DNA of 64,000 nt from Bryum argenteum (taxonomy: Eukaryota > Streptophyta > Bryopsida > Bryales > Bryaceae). Location of the stretch: the NCBI GenBank assembly GCA_037043015.1, contig CM073322.1, positions 1,933,601 to 1,997,600 on the forward strand. The letters are read 5' to 3'. Under the pieces are notes generated by a model that was given only the letters and a program-made list of their open reading frames with translations, ran no database searches and had not been told where the DNA came from. Both the position numbers and the translations under genes were made by a program. Positions 1-16,299 of the stretch are shown here, piece by piece; position 1 is the stretch's first letter, and each line of letters begins with the position of its first letter.

Positions 1-1311
1 TGGACATGGACATGCCCTTAAAGGGTTGGTAGCTTCTATCTCCTGACTTCAGCTTAGCTTTCACTTCCGCAGCCCGATCCAAGATCTTGAGCAGCGTATC
101 CTTGTCGAAATCGTCCAAGTGAAGGAAATGTGTACGCCCCTTCTTCAATTTACCATCTTGTTCACCTCCTCCCAAAGTATCAGTCCTTGTTGCAACACCT
201 ACAATGGTCACGACAGAACACGAACTGCTCAGTTATGAAGCGTTCACAGTTGCAGATGTGCCACATATCATACATCACAGATATGATCAAAACAAGCTGA
301 TCTCCTAATCAGAAAACGCGGGAATGCAGTTGATGGCAACTTACCTACAGCTTCGTTTTTGTCATTTGCTATGGAGCTGGTAATAGTCAAAGGACGATGA
401 TCACTGCAGAGAGGCGCATTCCTCCTCTTCAAGAACACACTCGTAGCCTTGGAACCTGGGAAGAACATCCGATCATTTACGGAACTCCATTTCAATTGCG
501 AATATGAAAACATGTAAACAGAGGAAATAAGCAGGAATATTGAACACTAACCACAGGCTATTCACTCACTTAAAGAACTCCACTGCGCGTCTACATTGAA
601 GGACAACCATAACCCCTACTGAAGCGAATATTCGTGGTTTGACAATGACGACGTTTTCTTAAAGATACAGTTCTTTTACTTCAGAGCTCGCAAAGTTCAA
701 GGTTACCAGGATATGTAGTAACGTTGCATTGCACGTAGAGGAAAATACTCGAAATGACGAGTAAAAATGTGACTACAAAACAGGCATGCAGGCGGAACTA
801 TCTGTCCATGAACGAACAAAATAGAGCGAAGGGAGGTCGAATACGACATACACAACCGCAATACCTAAATAAGGTCGAATTATGCCTAACACACGAGTAG
901 ACTCATGATCTACACTAACGCCAAAATGCATCATCCTCGCAAAAACCCTCGACAGTAACACAAGAATTCCACCATTCCTGTACCGTTTCGGCAGCCATTC
1001 AATGTATGAAACAAGCTTTTCGCTGCAAAAATGTTGATTCCAACTTCCTCACTGAAGATCGCACTTCCCGTAACAAGGATCAATGTGCGAAGCTCCAACC
1101 CTAGGTAGCTCTAGAATCTTCGAGCAAAACTTAAACCCCTGCATATGTACAATCGCGACTAATACGACATTGCTTGAGCAGGTCTACATTCAGATTCAGA
1201 GCTGGAATGCGAGAGTTTACCGAAGGTGGAAGAGGACGAGAGTTCAGCGGATTGACTGAGCTGCTGGAAAGCAGACACTCCCGCGAACGCCACGCTCGCA
1301 CAGGCTGCCAT
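1..1311 (-). CDS. OTC: Ornithine carbamoyltransferase, plastid precursor (5' part, three exons)
   Basis: This enzyme joins carbamoyl phosphate to ornithine to make citrulline in plastid arginine synthesis. I assembled three minus-strand exons: 1311-1221, 455-345 and 198-1 (continuing off the window). Both introns are phase 1 with clean sites (TTCG/GTAAAC to CCAG/GT, and GTAG/GTAAGT to GTAG/GT), and the frame stays open. Residues 1-70 or so are rich in Ser and Ala and begin MAACASVAFAGV, as expected for a transit peptide. The third exon carries HFLHLDDFDKDTLLKILDRA and then SYQPFKG, which is the N-terminal start of the OTC fold in plant enzymes. The carbamoyl-phosphate motif and the active site lie outside the window. 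The family call rests on about 50 residues recalled from plant OTCs. An upstream ATG at 513 inside the second intronless reading is less likely, because the spliced model supplies a better transit peptide. Confidence 0.8.
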
Positions 1312-1689
1312 CGCTGCAGCAGCAGATCGCTGAGAGAATGCTACTCCCAATGGAAATGCCGGATTGCAATGCTGAGGGGTGGCTAGCTATGGCGGAACAG
1401 AAGCTCGGGAGAATGCAAAGCCTCAAGCCAGCCATTGGCAACAACGGCGTATACTGTATACGAATACGGTCGGGGATCTTTGGTGTACGGTAGGTCCGTT
1501 CTATGACAAGTGGTGGTGTTATGACCTTCCTATTTGCCACAACATTTGAAGTGTTGCTTTTGGCTTTCCCAAAGGTTAATGTATAGTAAAGTGCTCAATG
1601 TTGGTACTCTATATGGATATTACAAGTGTAAGCAATTTTTCTGCATGGGGAAAATTAGTAGAAAGAAAGAGCAAGTGGAATCATCATTT

Positions 1690-2160
1690 ATGAACTCTTC
1701 AACAATGGGTTATAAATTTTTTTAAATGGGAATAGAGGTGTTTCTAAAACAGTGACCTAAAGTGACACCTATAATGTTTGCAGGGGGTACATGGTATCTT
1801 TGTACAGAGAAGTTGTTGTGTACCTGTGAGTGAAGATTACTAGAGCTCTATCTTGGGACCTGTTCCATTTTGAACCACTATACTCTAATGTAGAAGTACT
1901 GCATATCAATCACTTTAACTTTTTTGCACATTAGGTGGACTGATGAATAATGGCACCAATTATGGCACAAAAACTAGAATGGGATTCATTTTGTGTGCAT
2001 TTTCGTAAGGTAAGTGGGAAACTAGAGCAAGTAGAATCATCACTTTTGGACTTTCTTACAATTTGTTATGACTTTTGAGGGTGAACTTATAGGTGCTCCC
2101 AAAATAGTGCCCTAAAATGACACCCTAAAATCATTACTTGAAGTACATGGAGGATTGGAC
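1690..2160 (+). repeat. Dispersed repeat with GTGCCCTAAAATGACACC core, two copies
   Basis: Copies at about 1690-1860 and 2040-2160 share a core reading roughly GTGCCCTAAAATGACACC, followed by a stretch ending in GTACATGG. Related copies lie at about 35640-35760 (+), 41740-41940 (-) and 50800-50940 (+). No coding capacity or clean termini are seen, so the class is unknown. Confidence 0.55.
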
Positions 2161-3697
2161 TTCATAGCTAGTTTGTACTCTTGGGTCAAAAGGCCTAATG
2201 TGCCATTCTTGGTACCGAGTCGGTTTGAAGCAGTCTACGCTAAGGGTGCATAGAATTCATATGATGATACATATCATAATTGTAATAAAATTGCCCACTA
2301 GGGGTTCTTACCACTAATTTTATTTTCATAAAACATAAATGAATTCAAATCATAAAGTTACTCATACTAACCTTCGTTCGTATTTTCAACCCTTGATGAA
2401 CAATACATGCTTAAAAGACATCTTTTTGAGTGTATTTTGGAAAGTTATAACATACTAGGATTGTGTTCATGGGGCTAGACCAAATAATAGGAAAGCGGCA
2501 AACATTCCTAACATTTAGAGCCTACGATGTTCTTAGCATACTCGTTCAAAGAGAGGCCCATCTATGCATTCAAAAGTAAAGTTTGCAATTATCCACACGG
2601 AAACATGTTGTTAGCCTCCAAAATCACCATTGATTTGTCGGCATTGTTATTCTAATTGAGGTACAATAAAAGCACCTCTATCAACTAATGATGTATAGTC
2701 CTATCGCATGTCCAAATTCCATTTCACAATGTTCATTATCATTTTTAAATTAGTTCCATCTTCATCATGAATCATGAGTAGGCTATTGAGCTTAAAATTC
2801 ATATTTGTTCTTAGCTATTGAATCTCCGTGGAGTTGAGCTTAATATTTATCTTATCCTTACTGCAATACCTTCTACATAAACATAAATAACTTTCAAATT
2901 TGTATTTAAAAATCTTAACAAATTTCTTACTCGGAGTACAACCATCTATACTACGCGAGTTTCACACTAAATATAATGAAGATTCTAATATCAGTATACA
3001 TATAATCAAGAGTAAGTTTCTTGTTGGTCAAAATAAGCCTTCATTCATTTCCTTTATACATTCTACTTATGTACAGTAGGATTAATCAAATTGGCATTTT
3101 GGTGATTCTAGAGATAGTGTCTTACACTGCTGCCAACTTTGACACCCTCCCGAGGGCTGAAAAATTGTTGTTTTTCTATGATTCTTTGGGGCAAACATTA
3201 TTTTTATGGTGAAAACATGTGTACCAAATTCAAGTCCAGAAGATTTATACAAAAAAGTTATGCAAGATTTACCAACATGGGGTAGTTGTGAGAAAAGCTT
3301 CACAGCTACCAACAAAGAATCATAGGAAAATAACAAATTTTCAGCCCTCCGGAGAATGTCAAAGTTGGCAGCTACACTATCTCTCGGATCACCAAAACGC
3401 CAATTTGAATGTCACCCTACTGTAAATGGAGGAATGTAAATAAACTACCTAATAATACTTACCCAAAATCACATATTTATATGAGGACTTTGATCATGAT
3501 GTGGCTAAAACCAGAGTGAACGTGATCATAAGTTACAAATTTTCTAAGTACAAAAGGAGCATGCTTTACTGTTCAAGTCTATGATACTTATTTCTGAAGG
3601 CGGTGGAAGAGGGAGAGTGGGTCTGTCAGTAGTACCAGGACTATCACAATCAAGGCCCTTAACAATAATATGTATTAATTAATAGTTCTTACGAAGT

Positions 3698-3794
3698 CCA
3701 TTGTTGGTATGTCCTGTGGGCATATCACCAAGGGTAGATCGAACGGACACTATATTCACGCCAACCCATAGGGCTCATGTTTTTTTTCTTCTTC
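3698..3794 (+). mobile_element. 5'-truncated SINE-like copy with target-site duplication
   Basis: A 97-bp insert ends in a (TTC)n tail and is bracketed by a perfect 12-bp duplication, TTCTTACGAAGT (3686-3697 and 3795-3806). Its 3' half, with a GAACGGACACTATATTCACGCC-like stretch, resembles the 3' end of the full SINE at 6225-6584, but the tail is TTC rather than TATC. It is probably a second subfamily, truncated at the 5' end on insertion. Confidence 0.65.
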
Positions 3795-4337
3795 TTCTTA
3801 CGAAGTTTCGATGTGATCGAGACAAACTAAGTTAGTGTTTCCCAAGAAAACGTGGCCAATTTCAAAACATGTGTTGTAAGAGAGGCCATCTTTGTCAAAA
3901 TAGCATATCCATCGCGAATAGCATATGCTTTGAGAAAACATTCTCAAAACAAAGTGTGTGTATAACCCAAATATGATGGACCATTCTTTGGTATCTCCAT
4001 TAGTTTTAAGGATTGTCTTGTACAAATTCATACTATTTTTTAAAATTTTTGGGTTTTACAAAGAAGCGGAGTGTAAATTAAATTTAGAGCTTTATGGTGT
4101 ACTTGGAATTTTAAATTAAAGAATAATTTAGTTTTCAATCATAAATCGTTCTAAATTTTCCTTGTGTTAGAATACTTCCTTGTCGCAAGGGTGTTGTTGG
4201 TTTTATCACATTTTATTGTAAGATATGTAATTTAAAGTGAATCTCATTAATTCACAAACCTCTGAGTTTAGTTTTGCATATCTCTATATATAAAAGAACA
4301 TGATTAGGGTTTTTGTTGTTTGTCCTGGGCGATGCAT

Positions 4338-4375
4338 GGATATGGTCATGGTCATGGTCATCATCATTTGGTCAT
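4338..4375 (+). repeat. CATGGT-type hexanucleotide microsatellite
   Basis: A short run of GGTCAT units lies inside the Helitron-like element. Confidence 0.6.
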
Positions 4376-4618
4376 GTATACATGGTATGAAGAGTTTTAA
4401 AGAGTTTGAAGAGTTTTCAGAAGTGGTATTTAATTGTTATTAAGAGTTTATTAGATCTTAAGAATATAACAAGGAGGTAAAGAGACAAGGCATATGAAAC
4501 ATGAAAATGGGAGCAAAGAAGAAGTGAAGAGGGATGAAGAGAACATTGGAGGGGATCTAGGAACAGAGAACAAAAACAGAAACTAGGAATGGAGGATGAA
4601 TCAAAGAACAAATTATAA

Positions 4619-4698
4619 GAACTAGGAACGAATGATGGAAACTAGGAATGAATGATGGGAACTAGGAATAAATTATGGGAACCATGAACAAATGATGG
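4619..4698 (+). repeat. 20-bp minisatellite in Helitron
   Basis: Four imperfect copies of a 20-bp unit (consensus AACTAGGAAYGAATGATGGG) lie in tandem within the Helitron-like element. Confidence 0.7.
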
Positions 4699-5768
4699 AA
4701 GTTGGGGGATGGGGAATTGGGATATGGAATAAAAGATGGGAATTATGAACGGGATTTTGGAGGTAGGCAACCACTAGGAAAAAAATAGAGAATGGGGAAC
4801 TTTAATAGAGGACTGGGAACCGAGAACAGTGGAACGAGGGAACGGAGGACATGCTAAAAATCCTAAAAAGCAGTGAAAAGACGGAAACGGAGGACATGCT
4901 ATAAAGTTAACCTTGAATAGAATGGACAACTGAGAAGCAATAAACTTGCATGATGATTGCATATCCCATAATTTCAACATCACCAAAAACCTCCAACTTT
5001 GTAATTGTTTGTTATACGAAGGTCTGGATTTTTTACATATATTGTAAATTTTGCTATGACCTTTTTTGATGTTCGTTTCCAGAGGATATGGGTAAGGACT
5101 TGTATATCTACTTCTGTAATAAAATACTGTACGACAATCCTTCCTACCCACCAACGTACCAACCTACAAACTCACCAACCTACCTACATTCTTTTATGTT
5201 TTTTGGATTATGTAAAAAAAGAAAAATTAACAAAACATGGACATCTATAAAAATAAGAAATATAATATGTGGAAATGGTAAACACGAGATAATTTTATAA
5301 AATTACCATAATAAAGAGCTTACATGTCGGGACGACGGATACATTGCTAGTATATGAAATTATTTTAGTTGAAATACAAATATTGAAAGATAACTCGCAA
5401 CGGCAATATACGTGACTCTTCAAATTATTGTAAATCTACAAGGCATGAAGGCTTTGAGTGACTTATAGAGTTTGGGATTTAAAGATCATTCATGAAATCA
5501 TTTTGAAAAACTAATGTTGAAAGATAACTTGCAATGACGATTTAGGTGACTCCTCATATCATTGTACATCTACAAGACATTAAGACGTGCTCCAGCGAGT
5601 CACTTGATTTAAATAGGTTGCTTAGTGGTGCTAGACTTTAATGATCTTCTTGGCATTCATATTTTTTACTTTTGAGAAGAGTAAATAGTAGAACTCAACT
5701 TTAGTCAATCATTTATTGAGTGCACAAGGTAATAAAAGGTGAACCATATGTAACGGACAATATCTAGA

Positions 5769-5990
5769 AAATTTCCTAGAACAAGAAAGTTGATAGAAGA
5801 GAAACTCCAACCTATTTAGAGGCCAGCGTGAGTATAGTGTAGATAAATTTCCTAGAACAAGAAAGTTGATAGAAGAGAAACTCCAACCTATTTAGAGGCC
5901 AGCGTGAGTATAGTGTTCGTTCATTACTTTTTCCCCCACTTGTCCTCCGCGGTAGCCCACACTGATGAGCACCCCAGTAGGGCGGAGGAC
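5769..5990 (-). mobile_element. Degenerate SINE-like copy carrying a 72-bp tandem duplication
   Basis: Read on the minus strand, 5990-5800 resembles the 3' half of the SINE at 6225-6584 (the GAACRNACACTATACTCACGC region, then a GGAGTTTC-like end and a TCTATC-like tail). The 72-bp block 5769-5840 is repeated without mismatch at 5845-5916, four bases further on. The 5' part is too degraded to show box A. Confidence 0.5.
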
Positions 5991-6224
5991 CAACGCAAAC
6001 ATGAAAGATGATATCATTAACTCGAACATAAAACGTCAGACATAAGTCAAACAAACACCCTATTTGCCCACCCTAGAATACATACGAAGAGTTTGAATTT
6101 ATTCTAAAAATAAAAGTAGTTGATCAAATTTGAGTAATTATTTTTTGCAAAAGACGTAAAAATAAGTATTTTTGAAATTATTTCGTGTCGATGATGCACC
6201 AAGCATTACGTTAAGCGAAATGTA

Positions 6225-6584
6225 AGGCACCACAAGCCTTGGCTTGGTGGTTAGGGCTTAGGCCCCCAATGAGGAGGTCGTGGGTTCTATTCCCCATGCT
6301 GGCGTGGTGCTCACCACTATAGTCCACCCAACTATTGTGGGAGGTCCTTGGACCTTGTTGTATGGGTACCTCAAAGTCCTTTGGGGGGATACTATGTCAA
6401 GTATCTTCAAAGCACTAGTAACTAGGTTAAAAACTAGCGTAGTTATAGTGTCCACCCTCGAGAGAGGGAAGTAGTATTGTTCCAATTTCCCCTTGTCCGG
6501 AGGCCATCGGGATATTAGCATTACGAACGGACACTTCATTCACGCCGGCCCCTTAGGAAGGACCGGAGTTTCTATCTATCTATC
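6225..6584 (+). mobile_element. Full-length tRNA-derived SINE
   Basis: A 360-bp element is flanked by a perfect 13-bp target duplication, TAAGCGAAATGTA (6212-6224 and 6585-6597). An RNA polymerase III box A (TGGCTTGGTGG, 6240-6250) and box B (GGTTCTATTCC, 6283-6293, one mismatch to GGTTCGANTCC) are spaced as in tRNA-derived SINEs. The 3' end is a (TATC)n tail. Short reading frames inside it are not genes. 5'-truncated relatives lie at 52804-52906 (-) and 61561-61695 (+), and a tail fragment at about 62600-62640. Confidence 0.88.
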
Positions 6585-7344
6585 TAAGCGAAATGTACAC
6601 CTGGAGCAGATTTGGGGCACTTGATAGGAAGCCGACTCAGGAAGTGACTGGAGGTCAGATCATGTGGCTAGTCGAATCATGCGAAAAGGTAGATAAAGGT
6701 GCTCAAAATCATCGACAGTCGTAGATATGAGGATGTATAAGTGAAAGTTACAGTTACCGGTGTGTGAACTGGGAGTGGCGCGTAACGAGTCGCGAAGAGC
6801 AACAGAGAGGAACAGGAAGGGGAGGAGTGTTTGGCTGCTCGCTCTGTAACCCTAGGGCATCGCCATAGCCAGCAGGGGAACTCACCGGCCAGAGATAGTT
6901 CTTACACTTTTACACAGGATTTGTAGTGGCCAGCCGGCGAGCAGGCGCTGTGAAAAATTTGGGCCGGATTGGTACAGTGAGCGAGGAGATTGGCTTGAAC
7001 GGAGGGTTTGGTTCAGGGGCATGATCTCGCGACGCCGGCTTGGTGCGAGCTCGCAGCTTCGTCTATGCGGGAGCGCCGTATGGTCACCTAGATCGGTGCG
7101 TGGAAACAGGGTTAAGGTTCGTCATAGGATAGGGTGAGACGTTAAGAAAAAGGCAAGGAAGAAGCGAGGAGCAGGAACGGCCACGGCCATGTTTGTGGTG
7201 TTTCCCGCGAGGTGATATTATCTAAGCCTTTTGGTCACCTCTGGCCAGATTTTCCAAGGCGCCAAAAGCATGTGACTCGTCGCCTGCTGTTCAACAGAGA
7301 AGGAATTTGTACATAATAAAAGAGATACAACGGCGTCGTCTTCG

Positions 7345-11332
<3,988 letters not shown>

Positions 11333-14300
11333 AGTAGTATGGCCCCAGGTTTGTGGCGTAAGGGCAGGGTTGCTAACCTGTCTCTTAACACCAAACCCCC
11401 TAAGTTTATTGGCTTCTCTTATTATTTTCTTACGTACTAGCCGAGAGTAATTCTGTTTCTATGTGAACAATAGTAGCCACTTTATGAGTAGCCAAACAGA
11501 AAATATCACCGGTCGCTGCATCTGTGTCGATAGGCGAATCATTATCATCTTCAACTGATGAAGATTCCAACATTTTCTCTGCATTTTGATAGCTCTAGTC
11601 GTCAGTCGCATGACACAAGCTTCAAATACCCGTCTATGCAGAAACCCTATCATTCGTGACGTATATAATACCCTTCACTCCTAGTGAGGATATTTTAGCC
11701 TCTCTCTTAGTATTTCATTCCCACCCTAGTACCTGTTGCCAACCTACTTCATGATGTATCATACCCCGAAGTGTAGTTGCTTGCCTGACTTTTTTTTTTT
11801 ACTCTTTTATAAACCATTTTTTGACTACTTTCAGGGATGGTTGTCCTTTGGGTACATATTGTTCTCCACTTGTGCTTCTGGCCAGTTGTTTTTTAGTGTA
11901 TGATTCTAGTCACATTCCTCTGCGGCCTTTCTGTCTGAGAGCAGTATTAATTGTTGTTTATCCAGAATGATGCGAGTTAGTCGGCAGCTTAGCTTGATAA
12001 TACTTCTCGGACACTGTGCATGTGAGCATGGCTTACGTCTGGGCAGCCTGGCGGTTGTGCAGGGTCGAGATTCATATGCTGGAAACTCCGGAAGAAATCC
12101 TAGTTCCTCTCGAAATTCCAAAGAGTGAGCAGATGGGCTGAAGCTGGGTCCTTCCTGCATATACCTGGTTCGAACGACATACATGTAGTGCAGCTTGATT
12201 ATCGTTCTGGCCTTGTAGTGTATCTGCCGTGCTTAGTCGTGAATTAACTAATAGCTGCTGCTGCCCTTTTTCATCAGCCAGGTAGTAATTCTGAGTATTA
12301 CACCAGATTGAAGTTCATGAATACCGGTATGTATGTAGATGGCCATGGGCGTCCAGTTTCCAGGAGGATAGAACTGTTTTTACTTCAGTGGCACTGTTGA
12401 TGCCTTGTCTTGGGTCTAGGTAATCGAGATTTTGGTTTGATCCGATAGTTCCCATTCAGCCACGGTATGCTAGTCACCTATATTCTCTAGCTTGCAGTTA
12501 GAAGAAGAAGAAGAAGTCCGTTGCCATCTGTTAGGGCGTGCTCAGAATGTGGTTTCAGAGTTGATGAAGCCCGTTGCCTAGAGGAGAATAGACTTAGTAA
12601 CTTGCTATTGGTGTACATTGGTCTTACTGTACTGTTGGAAGCCAGAAGAAAGTCACCGAATCGCCTCTTCAGAGTCTTACTAACTGCAATTCTTCTTCCT
12701 CGTCTCTAAGTAGTCATACAACCTTCGATATTCCTAAAATTGGTCTTCTATTCTCGATAAGAATCCATGTTCATTTTTCTACTTTTTCGACAGGGTAGAT
12801 GTATATTAGTGAGCAGGCTCAAGAGATCTCGTTGATTGTCCAAGGTTATGTATTCAGCACAGGGAGTTAGTCATCAGGTCACGAAGGTTGTGTCTTCAAT
12901 GTATTATGGTCAAGTGTCTAATCATCTTACCCCTCTCATTTCTTAGAATTACTTCGATTGCACCATGAGAAGGTTAGTGTCTCCAAGGTAGGTCTTATGA
13001 AAGCGTGGAAAGTCCCTGTGTTGGTGATTTCAATGATTGAGAAATTCTGTACCATGGACAGTTTCCTCAAATATTAAGAAAAAGCTATCAGTATTGTATT
13101 TTTAGTCTGCGTCCGTCAATTGTTGAATTCTTGCCTCTTGTGTTGGTGTTCTTCAAGTGCAATTTCTCTGTTTTGCAGCAGACTTAATTTGCATTTATGT
13201 CGTTGAGTCCTTGCTTTTTGCCTTTTGCCTTTTGTGTTGCCGTCTTGGAAGGTTTTGTCGTATCTGCCTTGACCTTTGCATTAGGTAGCGTCGTAGTATC
13301 ACAGCCGAGAATGTACTTGCCGAGAATGTTGTACATATGTGCAAATGTATGTACAGTACTTGAAAGAATGTGTTTTATCCTCTGTACAATTTATGATCAG
13401 TCAGGTCCACAATCAGTACGAACTTTTCTTTGAAGGCAGTTTTTATTGAGACCTGTGAATATTTCCCGTGAACTAAAAAATGATCCGATTTGGAATCTGT
13501 AAAAGTGTGCACTGCATACATACAAATAAAGTTTAATGTTGCACAAGTTATAATTTCTGTATGCACCATTTACCATTGAGTACTCTCTCCTTCTTGAATT
13601 ACAATATTCATTTTTGCTTGCATATTTGAAATGAGTTCTTAAAACTGTTCTTTGGACACTTGAGTTCTTACTTGTTGATCAATTTCTTGTTTGTTTATTG
13701 GCTTGGGAAAATTTCTTTACAGGTCTCACACTTAGTGTTTTCTATTGAATTGAGTTCTTGTTGATCATTTTCTTTTTTGTTTGTTGGCTTGAAGAAATTT
13801 CTTAATAGGTCTTATAATCAATGTTCTCTATTTAAATGAATGCAAGCCCTTTACACCATAACAAATGTTCTATGAGAATTGAAGGGATGGTTTGAAGCAA
13901 GTAGGCAAGCTCAATTTTTTTCTAAGAATCATGCCTATTTTAAGAAATTCAACCTTCAGTGCCGATGAAGACCACATCAAGAAACTACTCCAATCCAAAG
14001 GATTAGAAACATAAAAATCTTGCAGTAATTCAAGAAGTATAGATCAAGTATCCAAATAACAACTTTGGAAACTCATCTCAAATCTGCACGCAAAAATGAG
14101 ATGCATAGAATTACATTACACTTCGATTTGAATCCAATGCACTTTACGTTTCTCTAATCGGATCATTTTTAGTTCAGAGTTAAAAAAAAATTGCCTTTAG
14201 AGAACATCTTGAAACAATAGTGGACCTACTTTAGAGGAGAAGAACGTACTTTCCCTTCACGGGGGCAATTCTCTCATGAATTATACAAATTTTGTATGCA

Positions 14301-15002
14301 CTTGTGTTGTTGTAATCACAATGGAATGTGCTACAATATTACAACAAATCTACTCATTTACTTTTGTAGATCACAAAACAACTTAGTTCAATAATAGACC
14401 TGTATGATCTTCACTTCTCTCTTTACCTAGCAGAGAGTTTGTCATAAGTCTCTAATTTCTGCTTATTGTGAAGAGTTGTTTTTTTCCCTTGAACTTGCTA
14501 ATAATAGTAGAGTTATCAATTGGCAATAAATTGTCCAACTCTATATTGCGCCCCATTTGGAGTTTGGCCCATGTGATGTTGAAGTGACCCTTGACTTGAG
14601 GCCTATTCAGGAAGTGGGCCATGGATTGTGCCTTACAATATGAAATTCGTGCAACGTATCTGTAAGCCCCAAAATGAATAAAAAATGGACCTCACGTGAG
14701 TAGTAGGTCCAAATTTTTGACCAAGGCCCAATTCTTACCCTCCAAAATGATGCTATATCATTCATCTATTAGACTTTGGGAGAAATGGCCCAAGCCTCAA
14801 TATAGAGCACTTGAGCCCATAGTAAGATAGTTAATCACTTCCATTAATCAATATATAGAATTTAGGAATGAGCCCCCAAAATTAACCCTAATATAAAGTG
14901 GTCCATAACACATCAATAGTGGGTCCTCCAATTGGACCTTAAATTGGCGCACGGCCCAATCTCGAATTAGGGTTTCAAAGTTGGTAATGTGGATTGAACC
15001 TT
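11333..15002. other. CK1 3' region and intergenic DNA
   Basis: The first 1-2 kb downstream of the CK1 stop have the mixed composition of a long 3'UTR or a decayed gene. A short GAA run is at about 12501-12515. I found no conserved reading frame. From about 13.6 kb the sequence is AT-rich and non-coding. There is no recognisable transposon terminus. Confidence 0.5.
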
Positions 15003-15004
15003 GC

Positions 15005-15012
15005 TCTATAAA
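15005..15012 (+). promoter_or_regulatory. Possible TATA box for MGST3
   Basis: TCTATAAA lies about 430 bp before the MGST3 start codon. A CT-rich stretch at 15394-15407, frequent in plant 5'UTRs, lies between them. No experimental start is known. Confidence 0.35.
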
Positions 15013-15442
15013 GTGGAAGTCCCCTAACCCAAATTAAAGAGCCGCCTTTCACACGTGAGTCAGGTCCTGAACGGAGGTCAGTTTGGTCCCCTCACCAACC
15101 GAACCTCGTGACTGTTCCCTTGTTCCCAACGTTCCCCTGTTCCCTTCAACACCTACTGCGATACTTCTTTAGGACGTTCCTCCTGTTCCCTGGATCTCAA
15201 GCTGCAAGTTTCCATTCACCGACGCCTTCTGCACCTCCACACGAAGCAGCCCAACCGAAAACTTTACTTGCCACTTAGTTTTCCTGTAAGTTCTCGTCTC
15301 TTCTGATTGCACTTTTCAATTGCTCCCGCTCAACACTTCATAGAGACCAGCTCCCACCAGTTTCCATCACCATTCCATTCCTCCACCTCAGTCTCTCTCT
15401 CTCTCTCAAGCACACGCATTGGAACAGACGCATTCTGCAGCT

Positions 15443-16065
15443 ATGGCGGTGGAGCTCGTGATCCAGGAGAGCTACCGGTGGGTGCTCGTTGCAGTTCTCC
15501 TCAACATCATCGTCGTCTTCGGCATGGCCATCATGGTAAGCTCCCTCCTCCTTCTCACATTGCAATTGAATGAATGGGTTCTGCAGTCAGTTCGACCTAG
15601 CAGATCTGGAGTACCTTACTCATGTGCGTGACAAAGATTACAGCATTCATGTACCAAGAAATGGATCGTACTAAGCATGGATGGATTGGTACGTGTTTCT
15701 GGCAGGTGGGGAGGGCTCGGAGGAAGTACAACGTGCCGTACCCGATAATGTACGCGAACGAGAAGGAGAACGGGAAGCAAGCGGAGGCATTCAACTGCGT
15801 GCAGAGGGCGCACCAGAACACGCTGGAATCTCTCCCAAGCGTCATCACGCTGCTACTTCTCGCTGGCCTTCACTTCCCGCGCGTGGTGGCCGCGCTCGGC
15901 ATGCTCTACTTCGTGGCGCGCGTGCAGTACTTTAGGGGATACTCGTCCGGCGTTGCTGCGAATCGACTCAAGTCTGGTGGATTCCTTAGTTTCCCCATCT
16001 TCATGATCCTTACTCTTTGTTTCCTTGCTTCCATTCTTCACCTCTTCTTTCCAGAGCTTCTGTAA
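15443..16065 (+). CDS. MGST3: Microsomal glutathione S-transferase 3-like (MAPEG) membrane protein
   Basis: Two exons (15443-15535 and 15706-16065; ATG/GTAAG donor, GGCAG acceptor, phase 0) give 150 residues, the usual MGST3 length. Segment one (about residues 12-31) is a hydrophobic helix. It is followed by the positively charged loop RARRKYNVPYP and by FNCVQRAHQNTLE, the glutathione-binding signature of MAPEG proteins. Three more hydrophobic segments follow, with ARVQYFRGYSSG between them. The family uses glutathione in the ER membrane for conjugation or peroxide reduction. Ferns, mosses and angiosperms all keep this gene. A decayed partial duplicate of its 3' end lies directly downstream. 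Confidence 0.93.
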
Positions 16066-16299
16066 ATGCTAGGTACCGCATTCTATTCTATTACGTGCCG
16101 CTTCTCTCCGTCACCTTTTCTTGTTTTCACAAGTTTTGGTATTCTAAGCTTTACGGTTCTCACTTGGTAGGAGAGGAGCCATTGGTTATGAATGACTTTC
16201 ACAAGTAGGATTTCTGCGGAGTGTTTCTGTGTACAATTTTATGTTATATACTTCGGAGCAAAATTTTAGTGCATCAAATGTGGGTGGCAGTTTTTTGGA

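Larger units (their letters stand above)
1312..4280. other. Intergenic, repeat remnants
   Basis: The first 200 bp are the likely OTC promoter and 5'UTR (minus strand); I see no clear TATA box. The rest is AT-rich with no credible gene. It contains two degraded copies of a dispersed repeat (1690-1860 and 2040-2160) and a truncated SINE-like insertion at 3698-3794. Both are listed separately. Confidence 0.6.
4281..5350 (+). mobile_element. Helitron-like non-autonomous element
   Basis: The element starts TCTCTATATATAAAAG directly after an A (4280). It ends CTAG (5347-5350) directly before a T, matching the Helitron rule of A|TC...CTRR|T with no target duplication. A short hairpin (GTCG-GGA-CGAC) lies about 12 bp before the CTAG. 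No Rep/helicase reading frame is present. The last 230 bp (from about 5121) match the 3' part of a second element at 48909-49165, which supports a real family. Internally there is a 20-bp minisatellite (4619-4698). Confidence 0.75.

Noticed and set aside
6240-6300. Functional tRNA gene
   Set aside because: Boxes A and B are present but no cloverleaf or anticodon arm folds, and the region is the head of a SINE with target duplications.
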